Source of the DNA: Lentisphaeria bacterium
Lineage (GTDB): Bacteria > Verrucomicrobiota > Lentisphaeria > Victivallales > Victivallaceae
Assembly: GCA_022009855.1 (NCBI GenBank)
Contig: CP091727.1
Location: 2,604,001 to 2,668,000 of the forward strand
Reading direction: 5' to 3'
Length of the DNA: 64,000 bases
Translations under genes and position numbers: made by a program
The notes under the pieces: model-generated
The model's input: the letters and a program-made list of their open reading frames with translations, nothing else
What the model was told of the DNA's origin: nothing
Databases searched by the model: none
In this document: in pieces, positions 1 to 10,000 of the stretch
How the letters are laid out: each line of letters opens with the position of its first letter
Numbering within the stretch: the stretch's first letter is position 1

Positions 1-1341
1 TGGGTGCAGATGCCGAACAGAAAGTCCTGTTCTCCGGGGTGTTCAGGCGTCGGACCGGCCGGACGGAGAAAGGCGAATGTCGTTCGATGCGTGGCGGTGG
101 ATTGCGGCTTCGCCGTCGTGATTTGAGCTTCCGCCTGCCAGATGCCGAAGGCGAGCCGGGGCAGCTGTACCGGTATGGTTCTGCTCTCCCCGGACGCAGG
201 GAAAAGGAGAACTCTTTTCTGAGCTCTTTCCCGAAGAAATCGCGGAGAATCAGGTTCCCTCTGCCGGAGAGCTTCAACGGTGAGGTGTTGGTACAGCGGA
301 ACGCGAGTTTCTTTTCTTCTCCTTCTTTGAGAATGTGAAGTTCATTGCCGGTTTCCACGTCGAAGCGGATCGCTTCGGCCGCGGTTGCCGCCGAACGGAT
401 GACGGCCGAGTGGAAGAGGATTTCCGTCTCCGGGGTTTCCGAGAGGATGGTCAGCGTCTGGAATCTGATTTCGGAATTTTCTCCGGTGATGTTCAGTGTG
501 AGCGTATCGCTGTCCGGGGAGAACGTGGTTCCGAGACGGATCGATTTTTTTTGCCGGCGATGCAGTCGAGGCGAAGAGTGCCGCTTCCCTTCCGCACCTT
601 GCCATGAAATACGATCTGGCGCGGTGCGGTCCAGGGGCGCAGCGACCATTTGTGTTCTTTCAGAGTGACGGATTTTCCCTTCATGCGGAGCAGAAGCCCA
701 TCCGGCGTCTGCTCCAGAACGGAATTCCGACCCGAGAGCGTGAATCTGGAGCGGTTGTCGAAAAACAGGAAGGGCTGTTCCATCGTGGTCTGTCGGGCCG
801 TTTCTGGATTGAGTTCCAGAGAATGGATCTGGACTCGCTGGTTGCCGAAGCCGGGCCGGACCCGGCAGGTGATTCCGGCCAGAGAGAGTGGATAGTCGAT
901 CTTCCGGTTGGTTTTCCCTTTGCGTCCCCAGCTCGTTTTCTGCTCATTCTCCCCGATTCGGAATAGAATCCGGTTCTTCCCCCTGACCAGCCGGACTGGC
1001 TGTTGGGGAAATTGAAAAAACTCTTTGTCGCGATCGGTAAGGCGCAGGGAAAAGCTACGGATGGCTTCCGGCTTCTCCAGAGTCACGGTGAGCAGGAACT
1101 CCCCCTCACGAAGCTCGGGAAGCCGTCGCGCTTTTTTCAGTTGAAGTTCCGCGTAAGGAAATACGCTTTCGTCCAGTTCCAGAAGAAAGCCGTTTCCGCT
1201 CTGCGGTGGAAGCAGTCTCTGAGAACGTTTATCCGCCTGAACGAGATTCCACTCCCTTGCGTCGGAACATTCTGGAAACGACTCCGCCGCAAGAAACATG
1301 GAGCAGAAAAGGGCGAAGAGCAGAGAGAGTGTTTCTTTCAT
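1..1341 (-). CDS. Secreted glycosidase, N-terminal part (runs off the left edge)
   Basis: The product begins with a signal peptide (MKETLSLLFALFCSMFLAAES) and continues as an all-beta accessory region of roughly 380 residues. It then enters a segment ending FLFGICT, which looks like the first strand of a clan GH-A (beta/alpha)8 glycosidase. The catalytic residues lie beyond the edge, so the substrate cannot be named. The start at 1341 has a GGAG ribosome site about 10 bases upstream and follows the pilin-like gene by 16 bases, making it the third gene of a regulator-pilin-glycosidase operon. The frame breaks in a run of eight T (545-552, plus strand) and again near 190; each is repaired by one base. 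Secretion and family are inferred; an extracellular binding protein is the alternative. Confidence 0.55.
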
Positions 1342-1357
1342 ATTACTACAACTCCGC

Positions 1358-2131
1358 TTACTTGTTTCTGAAATAGAAGATAAACGCCTCTGACGAAACA
1401 CGGGACGCCTCGTCGCGCCGGCTCCAGGTGTTCACATGCCCGTCGAGAAAGAGCATGTTGACAGCTTTCCCGTGCCGGAAATGGTCGGTCTTGTCGGCAA
1501 GATTGGTACTGCTCCAGAGGTTGTAGTTTGTCGGGCCGATGCTGTAGGGACCACCTTTCGCGGATCGATATGAGGCGGCATCGCTGACGAACATGGTGTG
1601 GGCCGGTTTGTATTTTTTATCCTTGCTCCGGCTTTCCGGCGCGATATAATAGTCGTCTCCGTTTTTTGCTGCCGGAATGAAGTCGAAATTGTTGGATGGT
1701 TTGTATTCCGCAAACCAGTTGCTGTACTTGACCATCGCATAGGACATTGTATCGGACCCGATGACCTCGGTTGCCGGACAGAAGACAGCCTTATGTCGCC
1801 GCAGGTTGCAACTGTCGTCCCAGCTCTTCACCGGTTGTTTCACTCCCAGATAGGGGAGAATTTTAAAGACGAACCAATGGCTGTTGTAAGATTCGGAATA
1901 CTCTGCCGGATACCCGATCGGATACCAGCGGTAATCCGAAGCGTACATGTTCAACCCCAGAAACATCTGTTTCAAAACCCCGGCGCAGGAGCTCCGGACG
2001 GCGGTGACCCGCGCCTTGCTCAACGCCGGGAGCAGCATGGCCGCGAGGATGGCGATGATTGCGATAACGATAAGGAGTTCGATCAACGTAAATGAAGCTT
2101 TTCTGATTTTCGTACTTTCGTCTCTTCTCAT
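1358..2131 (-). CDS. Pilin-like protein with H-x9-DG motif (locus A)
   Basis: This is an intact 257-residue protein. A 13-residue basic leader precedes the hydrophobic helix FTLIELLIVIAIIAILAAML, with the Glu+5 typical of type IV and type II-secretion pilins. The residue before the Phe is Ser, not the Gly normally needed by prepilin peptidase. The C-terminal half ends in the motif H-GKAVNMLFL-DGH, the H-x9-DG signature of the large pilin-like families of Lentisphaerota and Planctomycetota. Its ATG overlaps the regulator stop codon (ATGA, 2128-2131) and has an AGGAG site 8 bases upstream. It probably sits in the inner membrane with a periplasmic or surface domain. A role in handling the substrate of the adjacent glycosidase is suggested only by position. 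Confidence 0.85.
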   Translation of the reverse strand: MRRDESTKIRKASFTLIELLIVIAIIAILAAMLLPALSKARVTAVRSSCAGVLKQMFLGLNMYASDYRWYPIGYPAEYSESYNSHWFVFKILPYLGVKQPVKSWDDSCNLRRHKAVFCPATEVIGSDTMSYAMVKYSNWFAEYKPSNNFDFIPAAKNGDDYYIAPESRSKDKKYKPAHTMFVSDAASYRSAKGGPYSIGPTNYNLWSSTNLADKTDHFRHGKAVNMLFLDGHVNTWSRRDEASRVSSEAFIFYFRNK

Positions 2132-3190
2132 GCGCGCGCTCCTGTTTTTCGGGTGATTGTTTTGACCGATTCACGTTCGAAAATCTTCTGAGGCTCCGTG
2201 ATCCGGATCTGCTGTTCCGGATTCCGGATCAGTTCTTCAACGGCGTCGAGCACCGTATCCATGTAGTGGGCGAGATCGACCCCGACACAGGTCAGGGGAG
2301 GAAGAAAATATTGACTTGCATTGAGTCCCTCGGTTCCGATTACGCTGATGTCTTCGGGCGTTCGATAGCCCGCGGCGGCGAAGGCGCAGATCGCCGTCTT
2401 CGCCGTGCAGTCGCAGAGGGCGGCAAGCGCGGTGAATTCCGGAGTTTCCCGCCGCAGAAAGTCCGTCAGGAACGGATAGACCTTCTCGTCGGCGGTCTCT
2501 CCGTTCTGCACCCGCACGTCGAGCAGCCGGACCTCCGCGCCCAGCAGTTCCGCCGTTTTCAGAAATCCTTCCGCCCGCTGGTTCATGCACCAGTTATGCG
2601 GCTGTGAAAAGAGCAGTGCGAGCTTCCTGTGCCCTTTGCGGATCAGATATTCGGCGGCCAGCATCCCGCCTTCGAAATAGGAGGGCGAAACGGAGTGGAG
2701 ATTCAGCTCTCCGTACTGGTGGTTGATGATCAGAATCGGAATCCGGGAGTTTTGAATCTGATCGATGTCTTCCGCGGTCAGCGGGCTCGGCGGCGAAATC
2801 AGAATCGCCTTGCAATGCTCCTGCTGCCGGATCGATCGGAACGAGGCGCGGAACGAATGGGTGAACGGCAGAATCCGCAGATTGCGCAGTGCCGCACGCC
2901 GTTTCAGGCACTCCTGCTGCTCCATCCGGACCGTGGAGGGCCAGTTGCTGGTGATGAGCGCAATCGCCTGGGGAGTCGGCCTCTTCGCTGAGATAGGTGT
3001 ACAATCCGTCGAAACGTTTCCGCAACGCTCCCTCCTCCCGCAGCCGGCCGAGTGTCCGGTCGATCAGAAGCTGGCTTACGCTGTAGGAGCGCATCAGGGC
3101 GCGGATTGACGGAAGGCGTGTATCCGGCGGCATGCCGGCGATATCCAGCTTCATCTGCTGATACAGCTGTTCCGATTTTTCCGAGGCCAT
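2128..3190 (-). CDS. GntR/LacI-type hybrid transcription regulator (locus A)
   Basis: Residues 1-70 form a GntR winged helix-turn-helix (EQLYQQMKLDIAG, then LPSIRALMRSYSVSQLLIDR). The rest is a LacI/periplasmic-binding-like sensor domain with the typical segments SPSYFEGGMLAAEYL, GHRKLALLFS and PEDISVIGTE. This is the architecture of AraR of Bacillus, where a sugar binds the C-terminal domain and releases the operator. The frame breaks once, at the G run 2970-2973 (plus strand), where one base is extra. The gene is first in the operon with the pilin-like gene and glycosidase, has GGAG before its ATG, and lies behind a good promoter with an inverted repeat. It is probably an autoregulated repressor; the effector is unknown. 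Confidence 0.8.
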
Positions 3191-3219
3191 GGAATTCTCC
3201 TGTCACATCTGTATTTCTA

Positions 3220-3248
3220 AGTATAGTGTATTGATACAGGCAAGTCAA
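3220..3248 (-). promoter_or_regulatory. Sigma70-type promoter with inverted-repeat operator (locus A)
   Basis: On the minus strand, TTGACT (3243-3248) and TATACT (3220-3225) are 17 bases apart. The spacer holds the perfect inverted repeat TGTATCAATACA (3227-3238), next to the -10 box, where a bound repressor would block RNA polymerase. It is a likely site for the regulator encoded 30 bases downstream. Confidence 0.7.
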
Positions 3249-3402
3249 GATGTATTAGACGAAAAAAGGGGAATTTTCCGTCAAAGATTTTACAATTTTG
3301 TCATCGGATGGGGCCGGATGGTAAATTTTGTAAAGGTGTCGTCAATTCTTCATTTTCTGTAACTGTTTAATTTTTAAATATTTGAAATTTACTATCCTCG
3401 GC

Positions 3403-3418
3403 TGGCACGCTTTTTTGC
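3403..3418 (+). promoter_or_regulatory. Sigma54-like promoter of glnK-amtB
   Basis: The sequence TGGCACGC, six T, then GC resembles the sigma54 consensus TGGCACG-N4-TTGC. The GG and GC doublets are 11 bases apart instead of 10. The surplus base falls in the T6 run, the kind of site at which this sequence is often wrong by one base. It lies 50 bases before the PII start codon. A sigma54 promoter is usual for glnK-amtB pairs in proteobacteria. Confidence 0.5.
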
Positions 3419-3468
3419 TTTTCTATCGGCATGGTTCCCCAAACATCGTAAGAAAGGGCAGGTGAAAC

Positions 3469-3810
3469 ATGAAATTGATCATTTCCTACATCAAGCCGGA
3501 ACGATTGAATGCGGTCAAGCAGGAGCTGTACAAGCGGAACATCTTCAAGATGTCGGTCAGCAACGCTCTGGGATGCGGCCAGCAGAAAGGGTACGTTTCC
3601 GCCTACCGCGGCGCCATCAGCGAAGTCAATCTGCTCCGCAAGGTACGGGTTGCCATCGCGGTCAACGATGAGTATGTCCAGCCGACGATCGACGGTATCA
3701 TCGCCGGCGCCCGGACCGGCCACATCGGCGATGGTAAAATCTTCGTTCTGCCGATGGATCAGTGCATCCGGATCCGTACCGGCGAAACCGGACCGGATGC
3801 CATTGGATAG
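3469..3810 (+). CDS. glnK: PII-family nitrogen regulatory protein
   Basis: This intact 113-residue protein shows the PII fold throughout: GCGQQKG before the T-loop (residues 35-41), the T-loop segment YRG (46-48), and the nucleotide-binding TGHIGDGKIF (83-92) and RIRTGETG (101-108) segments. PII trimers sense ATP/ADP and 2-oxoglutarate, and GlnK-type members plug the AmtB channel by inserting the T-loop. The amtB gene starts 42 bases downstream, so the pair forms the usual operon. Aligned to E. coli GlnB, position 51, the uridylylated Tyr, is Ser here, so the classical GlnD modification is unlikely. Length and motifs are otherwise normal. AGGTG precedes the ATG, and a sigma54-like promoter lies upstream. 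Confidence 0.93.
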   Translation: MKLIISYIKPERLNAVKQELYKRNIFKMSVSNALGCGQQKGYVSAYRGAISEVNLLRKVRVAIAVNDEYVQPTIDGIIAGARTGHIGDGKIFVLPMDQCIRIRTGETGPDAIG

Positions 3811-3852
3811 TATCATTCACTCAACCTAAGCGGAAACAGGAGGATTTTTATT

Positions 3853-5229
3853 ATGAATTACTGGAAGTTTGCAATGGTTCCGGCGCTTTTCGCCGCCGCG
3901 CTGCCCCTGGGAGCGGCGGAGGCGGCCGACCCGGCCCCGATTTCACAGGCCGCGGAAGCGCTCTTCACGATCAACAACATCTGGATTCTGATCGGCGGCA
4001 TGCTGGTGTTTCTGATGCATCTGGGCTTCGCCACGGTGGAATCCGGACTCTGCCGTACCAAAAACTGCACGAACATTCTCTTCAAGAACACACTGGTGCC
4101 GGCCATCGGCTTCCTGACCTACGCGGTCGCCGGGTTCTCTCTCATGTATCCAGGTGAAGCCAATTGGTTGATCGGTAAGGTGTTCGGATTTGCCGGATTC
4201 GGCATGGGCAACGACACCATGGCGCTGATGACCGGTACTGCGGACCCGGCGAAAGTCATGGCGGAAGCCGCCGCCTACAACGGTGGAAAATTCACCTACT
4301 GGTCGGATTTCTTCTTTCAGGGCATGTTCGCCGCGACCGCCGCGACCATCGTTTCGGGAGCGGTTGCGGAGCGGATCAAGGTCAATGCGTTTCTGGTGTT
4401 CACGCTGATCTATGTGATGTTCGTCTACCCGGTCCTCGGTTCCTGGGGGTGGGGCGGCGGCTGGTTGGCCGACCTCGGATTCCATGACTTTGCCGGTTCC
4501 ACTTTCGTACACAGTGTCGGCGGCTGGGCCGCTCTCGCGGGTGTGCTTCTGCTCGGCCCCCGGATCGGAAAGTATTCCGGCAGTCACGTCATTGCGCTGC
4601 CCGGTCACAGCATGCCGCTGGCGACGATCGGTGTCTTCTGCCTGTGGCTCGGCTGGTTCGGATTCAACGGCGGTTCGGTGCTGAGTGCTGATCCGACCAA
4701 AATCTCTTTCGTCCTCTGCACGACGATGTTCGGCGCCTGCGCCGGAATTGTCGGGGCGATGATCATGAGCATGATCTGCCTGCGCAAGCCGGATCACTCG
4801 ATGACGCTCAACGGCTGTCTGGCCGGTCTGGTGGCGATCACCGCCGGTGCCGACTGCGTGAGTCCGCTCTCCTCGATCCTCATCGGTCTGGTCGGCGGTG
4901 TGATCGTGGTTCCTTCGGTGCTGATCTTCGACCGGCTGCGGCTCGACGACCCGGTCGGTGCGTTGTCGGTTCACCTGGTCAACGGAATCTGGGGAACTCT
5001 GGCGGTCGGCATCTTCGCGCTGCCGGGTTGCGGATACACCTTCCTGAGTCAGTTGATCGGCGTGGTCTCGGTCGGTGTGGTGGCGTTCCCGTGCGCCTTG
5101 CTGATCTTCTGGGTGATCCGGAAGACGATGGGCATCCGGGTGAGCGCGGAAGAGGAGCTGCGCGGCCTCGACCTCGGCGAACACGGCATGGAGGCCTATC
5201 CGGGATTCCAGTTCTTCCTCAATCAGTAG
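3853..5229 (+). CDS. amtB: Ammonium transporter AmtB
   Basis: This intact 458-residue protein has a cleavable signal peptide (about residues 1-24) followed by about 11 membrane helices, the Amt/MEP/Rh layout. The twin-histidine pore is visible in FVHSVGGWAAL and HLVNGIWGTLAVG, and the conserved Asp of the transport site precedes the first (DFAGSTF). It conducts ammonium across the inner membrane and is gated by the PII protein encoded just upstream. AGGAGG lies 9 bases before the ATG. A strong terminator follows the stop codon, closing a two-gene operon. There are no frame breaks and nothing unusual for the family. Confidence 0.95.
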   Translation: MNYWKFAMVPALFAAALPLGAAEAADPAPISQAAEALFTINNIWILIGGMLVFLMHLGFATVESGLCRTKNCTNILFKNTLVPAIGFLTYAVAGFSLMYPGEANWLIGKVFGFAGFGMGNDTMALMTGTADPAKVMAEAAAYNGGKFTYWSDFFFQGMFAATAATIVSGAVAERIKVNAFLVFTLIYVMFVYPVLGSWGWGGGWLADLGFHDFAGSTFVHSVGGWAALAGVLLLGPRIGKYSGSHVIALPGHSMPLATIGVFCLWLGWFGFNGGSVLSADPTKISFVLCTTMFGACAGIVGAMIMSMICLRKPDHSMTLNGCLAGLVAITAGADCVSPLSSILIGLVGGVIVVPSVLIFDRLRLDDPVGALSVHLVNGIWGTLAVGIFALPGCGYTFLSQLIGVVSVGVVAFPCALLIFWVIRKTMGIRVSAEEELRGLDLGEHGMEAYPGFQFFLNQ

Positions 5230-5248
5230 TTTGAGTGCAACGTAACGA

Positions 5249-5286
5249 ACCTCCGCTCCGGATCTGTTCCGGGGTGGAGGTTTTTT
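5249..5286 (+). terminator. Rho-independent terminator of glnK-amtB
   Basis: ACCTCCGCTCCGG and a matching CCGGGGTGGAGGT arm form a GC-rich hairpin with a short loop, followed by six T. It begins 20 bases after the amtB stop codon. Confidence 0.9.
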
Positions 5287-5442
5287 GGGCCGCATGTCCG
5301 GCCCGGAAGATGTTTCAGCGGGACGGAAGGGCGTGGAACCGGTTCGACCTGGGAAAGGGAATTTTCAAAAACAGGCGGAACGGGGAGGCGTCGGGAGAGC
5401 CGTTGGATGTCGGACGGACTCCTTTCGAGATTATGCTATTAT

Positions 5443-5471
5443 TTGACAAGTAGTCTTTGCGGTGGTATGTT
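5443..5471 (+). promoter_or_regulatory. Sigma70-type promoter
   Basis: TTGACA (5443-5448) and TATGTT (5466-5471) are 17 bases apart, about 55 bases before the start of the small secreted protein at 5525. The stretch 5287-5442 before it shows no gene. Confidence 0.75.
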
Positions 5472-5524
5472 ATACACCTGTCCGACAGCGGGTCGGACGG
5501 AGAAGATAAAGGAGTATTGTCAAG

Positions 5525-6046
5525 ATGAAAAAGATACTGACTGTTCTCGCACTCTGCGCCTGTGCCGCGTTTGCGGGAACCGCAACGGAAACGTTGCTGG
5601 AAGAGACGGTGTTCCAGCCGGATCAGAAAAACTTCCGGTTCTGGAAGGTCAAGGAGCTGACGGCGGCGACGACGGTCAAAGACGGCATCGTGAAAATCGA
5701 GTTCAAGGCGGATGCGTCCAAAAAGCCGAACCTGTACAATGCGCAGTTCATCGTTCCCTACGAAAAGGGGTTTAAGGCGGGCGTGAAGTACCGGGTCGAG
5801 GTGACGCTCAAATCCAGCGCCGACCTGAAAATCGCCATGAACGTCTCCCTCAACCGGAATCCGTGGACCAGCCTTCGCGGCAAAACCATTCAGTTGAAGG
5901 AGGGGGTGCCCACCGTGGCGGCGATCAATTTCTCCACCGCCGAAGAACTCTCCGGCCACTACCGCGTTCCGATGCTCGCCTTCGGCCTGGCGCAGCCGGG
6001 CAGCACGGTGGAGATCTCCGGAGTGAAGCTCTTCGAAGTGAAGTAG
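5525..6046 (+). CDS. Small secreted carbohydrate-binding-like protein
   Basis: This intact 173-residue protein starts with a clear signal peptide (MKKILTVLALCACAAFAG). The mature part is a single all-beta domain of about 150 residues with the alternating pattern of CBM4/9-type jelly rolls: FRFWKVKELTAATTV at the front and SGVKLFEV as the closing strand. Such domains bind polysaccharide chains. There is no catalytic domain. The gene is transcribed alone, between its own promoter and a terminator. AAGGAG lies 10 bases upstream of the ATG. It could be a secreted binding protein or a sensor of extracellular glycans; binding is inferred from fold resemblance only. Confidence 0.7.
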   Translation: MKKILTVLALCACAAFAGTATETLLEETVFQPDQKNFRFWKVKELTAATTVKDGIVKIEFKADASKKPNLYNAQFIVPYEKGFKAGVKYRVEVTLKSSADLKIAMNVSLNRNPWTSLRGKTIQLKEGVPTVAAINFSTAEELSGHYRVPMLAFGLAQPGSTVEISGVKLFEVK

Positions 6047-6065
6047 GCGATTCCTCCGAAAGGCA

Positions 6066-6106
6066 AAGGGCTGCCGCATCCCTCGCCGGGGTGCGCAGCC
6101 CTTTTG
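6066..6106. terminator. Terminator between convergent genes
   Basis: GGGCTGC pairs with GCAGCCC, and the inner arms CGCATCCC and GGGGTGCG extend the stem. On the plus strand it ends in TTTT; on the minus strand it is followed by a short T-containing tract, so it may serve both flanking genes. Confidence 0.75.
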
Positions 6107-6132
6107 TGTCTCGGTCCGGATGGAAGGAGGGA

Positions 6133-6943
6133 TCACCGCTTCCAGTTGCGCTGCCGGGCGGCTTCGTAGAGCAGAATCGTGGTGGCGGTGGCGACGTTCA
6201 GCGAATCGATCTTCCCCAGCATCGGAATCCGGACCGGCAGGTCGGAGTGATTCATCCACAGCTCGGTCAACCCGGTCTGCTCAGTCCCCACCACGATCGC
6301 GACCGACTGCGTCATGTCGACATCGGTGTAGATCGTGTCGGTATGGGGCGTCGCGGCCAGCGTCCGGATGCCGTTCCGCTTCAGCCAGTCGTAAGCCTCC
6401 TGGTTTTCCGCCTCGGCCAGCGGCACCGAAAAAAAGCGCTCCGGTACTGGCGCGGATCACATTCGGATTGTAGAGATCGGTGCATTTGTTGCAGATGATG
6501 AAGCCGTCCACTCCGGCGGCATCGGCGCTGCGGAGCATGGAGCCGAGGTTGCCCGGTTTTTCCACCGCTTCGGCGACCAGATAGAGACCGTTCCGGCGCA
6601 CCGGCAGTTCCGCCAGCGTGTGACGCTTCATTCTGGCGACGGCGATCAATCCTTCCGGCCGTTCCCGGTAGGCCATTTTTTCCAGCAGAAAGGGGGCCAC
6701 CTGTACCACCCGGACCCCCTCCGACGCCAGCGTCTCCAGCAGCGGGTATTCGTTGGAACCGAGAAAATGTTCCGGCGAGAAAAAACACTCCACCAGCTCC
6801 ATGCCGTATTCTCTGGCGCGGGTGAGTTCCCGATATCCTTCCAGCACGGTGAGCTGTTCCTTCTCGCGCGGCCTCCGGTCTCGCAGTTTGATGACGTGCT
6901 TGATCGAATCGTTCTGGGCGCTGGTGATTCTGATGAAATCCAT
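6133..6943 (-). CDS. TrmH/SpoU-family RNA 2'-O-ribose methyltransferase
   Basis: The N-terminal 90 residues match the SpoU substrate-binding domain (ITSAQNDSIKHVIKLRDRR, then VLEGYRELTRA). The catalytic SPOUT domain follows with all three motifs: KPGNLGSMLRSADAAGVDG, VVGTEQTGL and IPMLGKIDSLNVATATTI. These make the S-adenosylmethionine-binding trefoil knot and carry the catalytic Arg and Asn. The enzyme methylates a ribose 2'-OH in rRNA or tRNA in the cytoplasm; the exact target is not readable. I chose the ATG at 6943 because the family motif begins there. One frame break in the A run 6428-6434 (plus strand) separates the motifs; one base is missing. The gene is probably functional. Confidence 0.88.
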
Positions 6944-7084
6944 GGTGTTGTAAATCCGGGTTCGATGATGCTTTTTACATAACATAGCATCAACCGTTCC
7001 GGATTTCCACCGTGGTGGGGGGGAGTCGGCCGGTTGCGTCTCCGCTTCCACCTGCCTCTTTCCGTCATCCGCTCCCCGGGGAAA

Positions 7085-10000
7085 CTACTGCCCCGCCTCG
7101 TATTCAATGCAGATGTCGCGGACCAGCGCCGGACTGGCGTTCTTGTTGTTCGGTTCGAGCAGGACTCTCGAAACTTCGCTCAATCTCTTTGCCGGATACT
7201 GGGCGTAGATTGCGGTCAGTGGAATCCGGATCTCCTGCCAGGTTTCCGGATCGCTGTCGAGATGGTGCGAACGGCAGACCTCCCAGCCGTAATAGCTGCC
7301 GGTGAATCCGCAGTCGAAGGGTTTTCCGTCGCCGTCCCGCCCCGTCACCCGGGCGTAGGCGGCCTGCAGCGGATGGGAGAAGCCCCACTGGTCCGGCTTG
7401 TTGTTGTAGGAGTATTTCAGCACGGCGGTCCGGTAGGCTTCCGGCGTCAGCTTGACCGCCTTTCCGGCTGGAGCGGCTAGTTCGACCCGGTAGTTCTGCG
7501 CTTCGAATCCGTCTTCCAGTTTCCGGAAGTGGGTGTTGCTGCCGGAGGTCGGGACCGCCTGAAGTTTCCAGTCGCGGAGCGGAATCGAGACCATGTTCCG
7601 CCGCTCCGGCGCCTCGTGGACGGTGATGCCGAGCACGATCGGGGTCGCTTCCGCAGCGTCGGCGCCGATGAGGCTGATTCCGGTCACTTCGAGGTCCGGT
7701 TTCGGATTGTTCCAGCTCCAGCGGAAGAAGCATTTTTCGCCGTCTTCGTAGGCGATCAGAGCGCGGAGTTCCGGCGGATTGGCCGCCGTGTTCCAGTCGC
7801 CGATGTTCCTGCCGGTGATGAACGGGATATCCTGATGCGAACCGTCGCGGTAGTGGATGCGGCAGGTCAGCACCTTTTCCCCCGCTTTCCCGACGGTCAC
7901 CGCGTGGAAGAAGCTGATTCCGGAGAGGTTGGCGTTGACCGGAATCCGGTCGACCCGGCGGAGTCCGTTCGGGAAATGCTTCCCCGGAAGGCGAGACAGG
8001 TCCGGTTCTCATTGTAGTCGAAGCGGATGATGTCGCACTCGACGCCGTTGAAGGCGTTGACGCCCCACGGAATTCCCTCGAAATAGCGGCTTTTCCGGTC
8101 GAACCAGGCGATTTCATTGGTGTAGCCCTGCTGGTTGTCGAAGCCGGAATTGGCGTACTTCTGCAGATTCAGGCAGCGTCCCGGAGTCACTCTCTGGCCG
8201 GAGAGTTCCAGCTTGCGACGCAGTTCGGCATACTCTTTCTCCATCTCCGGAAGCGTCTGTTCGGCGAGCGTGCCGAACCGTCCGTTGAGCGCGTCCGCGC
8301 TTCCGGCCACGAGCAGGGTCGGCGTGTGCGCCTTGAGCAGGAGCGTTGCGGCGCCGTCGATCACCGTGAGCCGCTTTTGGTTCAGGGCATCCGCCAGAAA
8401 TTCCGTTCCGGCGAGCTCGGACGCGCGGAGGCGGATCAGCTTCGGATAGCGGTCACCGTTCATGAGATAAAATGCGGTCATGCCGTCGTGGCGGAATTTG
8501 TAAAGCTCCACATTGGGGGGCGTGTCATCCTTTTCCGTCAGCTGGATTTCCGCCTGCCGGGCGATGCCGTGCCGTTCCAGCAGCTCCCGGTAGACCGTGG
8601 CGAGGCTGTACTGCGGCAGGTCGCCGACGATCGCGTACAGGGTGCCCTTGCCGAGTTTCCGGCGGAGAATCACCGGTTTCCCGTCCACCGAATCCACCGT
8701 CTCCCAGTCGCGGCTCCGGCGGATGTCGGCCACCGGGCGCGCCTTGCCTTTCAGGCGTGCGAGCCGTCCGACCGGCTCGTTGCCCGGGAGCAGCTTGAAG
8801 TCGAAGAGCGGCTCCGCGAACGGTTTGCCGTGTTCGTCGCGCTGGAAGAATGCGTTGCCGGCGATCAGTACGCCGCCGTCGGAGACATACTGCTTCAGCA
8901 GCGCGTTGCTCTCCGGATAGATCACCTTCACGCCGTCGGCGACGATCGCCCTGTAGCGGCCGAGACGTTCTTTGAACTGTTCTTCGAAAATCGCGTCGAA
9001 CGCGTAATGGCCGTAAGCGAGCGCGCCAGAGCTGAACGCGCCGCGGACCGGGGTCTGCATATCGTTGTTGGTCGCGTAGTTCCAGCGCATGGTCGGGGTG
9101 GAGGCGACGAGGGCCACTGCCGCTTTTTTCCCGATTTTTCCGGGGCAGGATGAAGTCGGCGACTCCGGCGATGGCGTCCCGTGCGTCGGGAACCGCCTTC
9201 AAATCCTCCGGCGCGAAGGCGAAGCCGTTCAGCAGCTGGTACATCGCCTTCTTCGCATCGGCCTTCGTGCCGGTCGAGCCGCTGAAACTGAACGGGAACA
9301 CCACGTTGGCGCCGCGGACGACATCGGTCCAGATCCGCGTGTAGAGCGACTGGTAGTTCGGTCCCGCGTACATCTCCTGATCCACGATCGGTTTGCCGTC
9401 GGCGACCGCCATGCAGAGGCGGGAGTTGAAGATGTGCAGTGCGTTGACATCCTGCGCGTCGACGAATGACCGGGGCGGCCGGTCGGAGACGCCGACGTCA
9501 TACAGGCAGAAGCCGTTGGTTCCGGCGTTCACCATATCGATGTTCCGGTGCAGTTCGTAGAAGTCGAAGCCGTGCCAGTTCGAGAAGAGGGAGTACTCCG
9601 AGTGGAGCTGGACCGTCGTCCGCGCCGCCGGATCGGTGGTCCGGAGCAGGGCGCGCCCCTCCCGCAGAAGCGAGCTGATGGCGGACTGCATGAATTTGCG
9701 CCGTTCCACCTGCAACGCGGGCGGAAACGGGGCGGACTGGTTCCCGGCGGAAGTGAAATCCCGGTAATCGGTCAGCAGCGCCCGGTTCATCGCATCGACG
9801 GTGCCGAATTTCTTCTTCAGATAGTCGCTGAATGCCTGCTTGAAAAAAGGGGAGTTGTCGTCATATTTGGGTTCGTTGAAGAGTTCGTAGGCGAAGGCCT
9901 TTCCGCCGAATTCCCGATTTTCGTCGGCGTGATACTTCCAGCACTTGAGGTAGATGTCGCGTCCGGAGCGGGTCACGACCGAGTAGTGCAGGAAGAAGAG

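Noticed and set aside
3943..5295. A 450-codon open frame on the minus strand opposite amtB
   Set aside because: It is the antisense of a well-conserved ammonium transporter, with low-complexity Arg/His/Asp-rich composition and no family match. It reflects high GC codon bias.
5235..5453. A 72-codon open frame after amtB
   Set aside because: It spans the amtB terminator and the next promoter and has no ribosome site.
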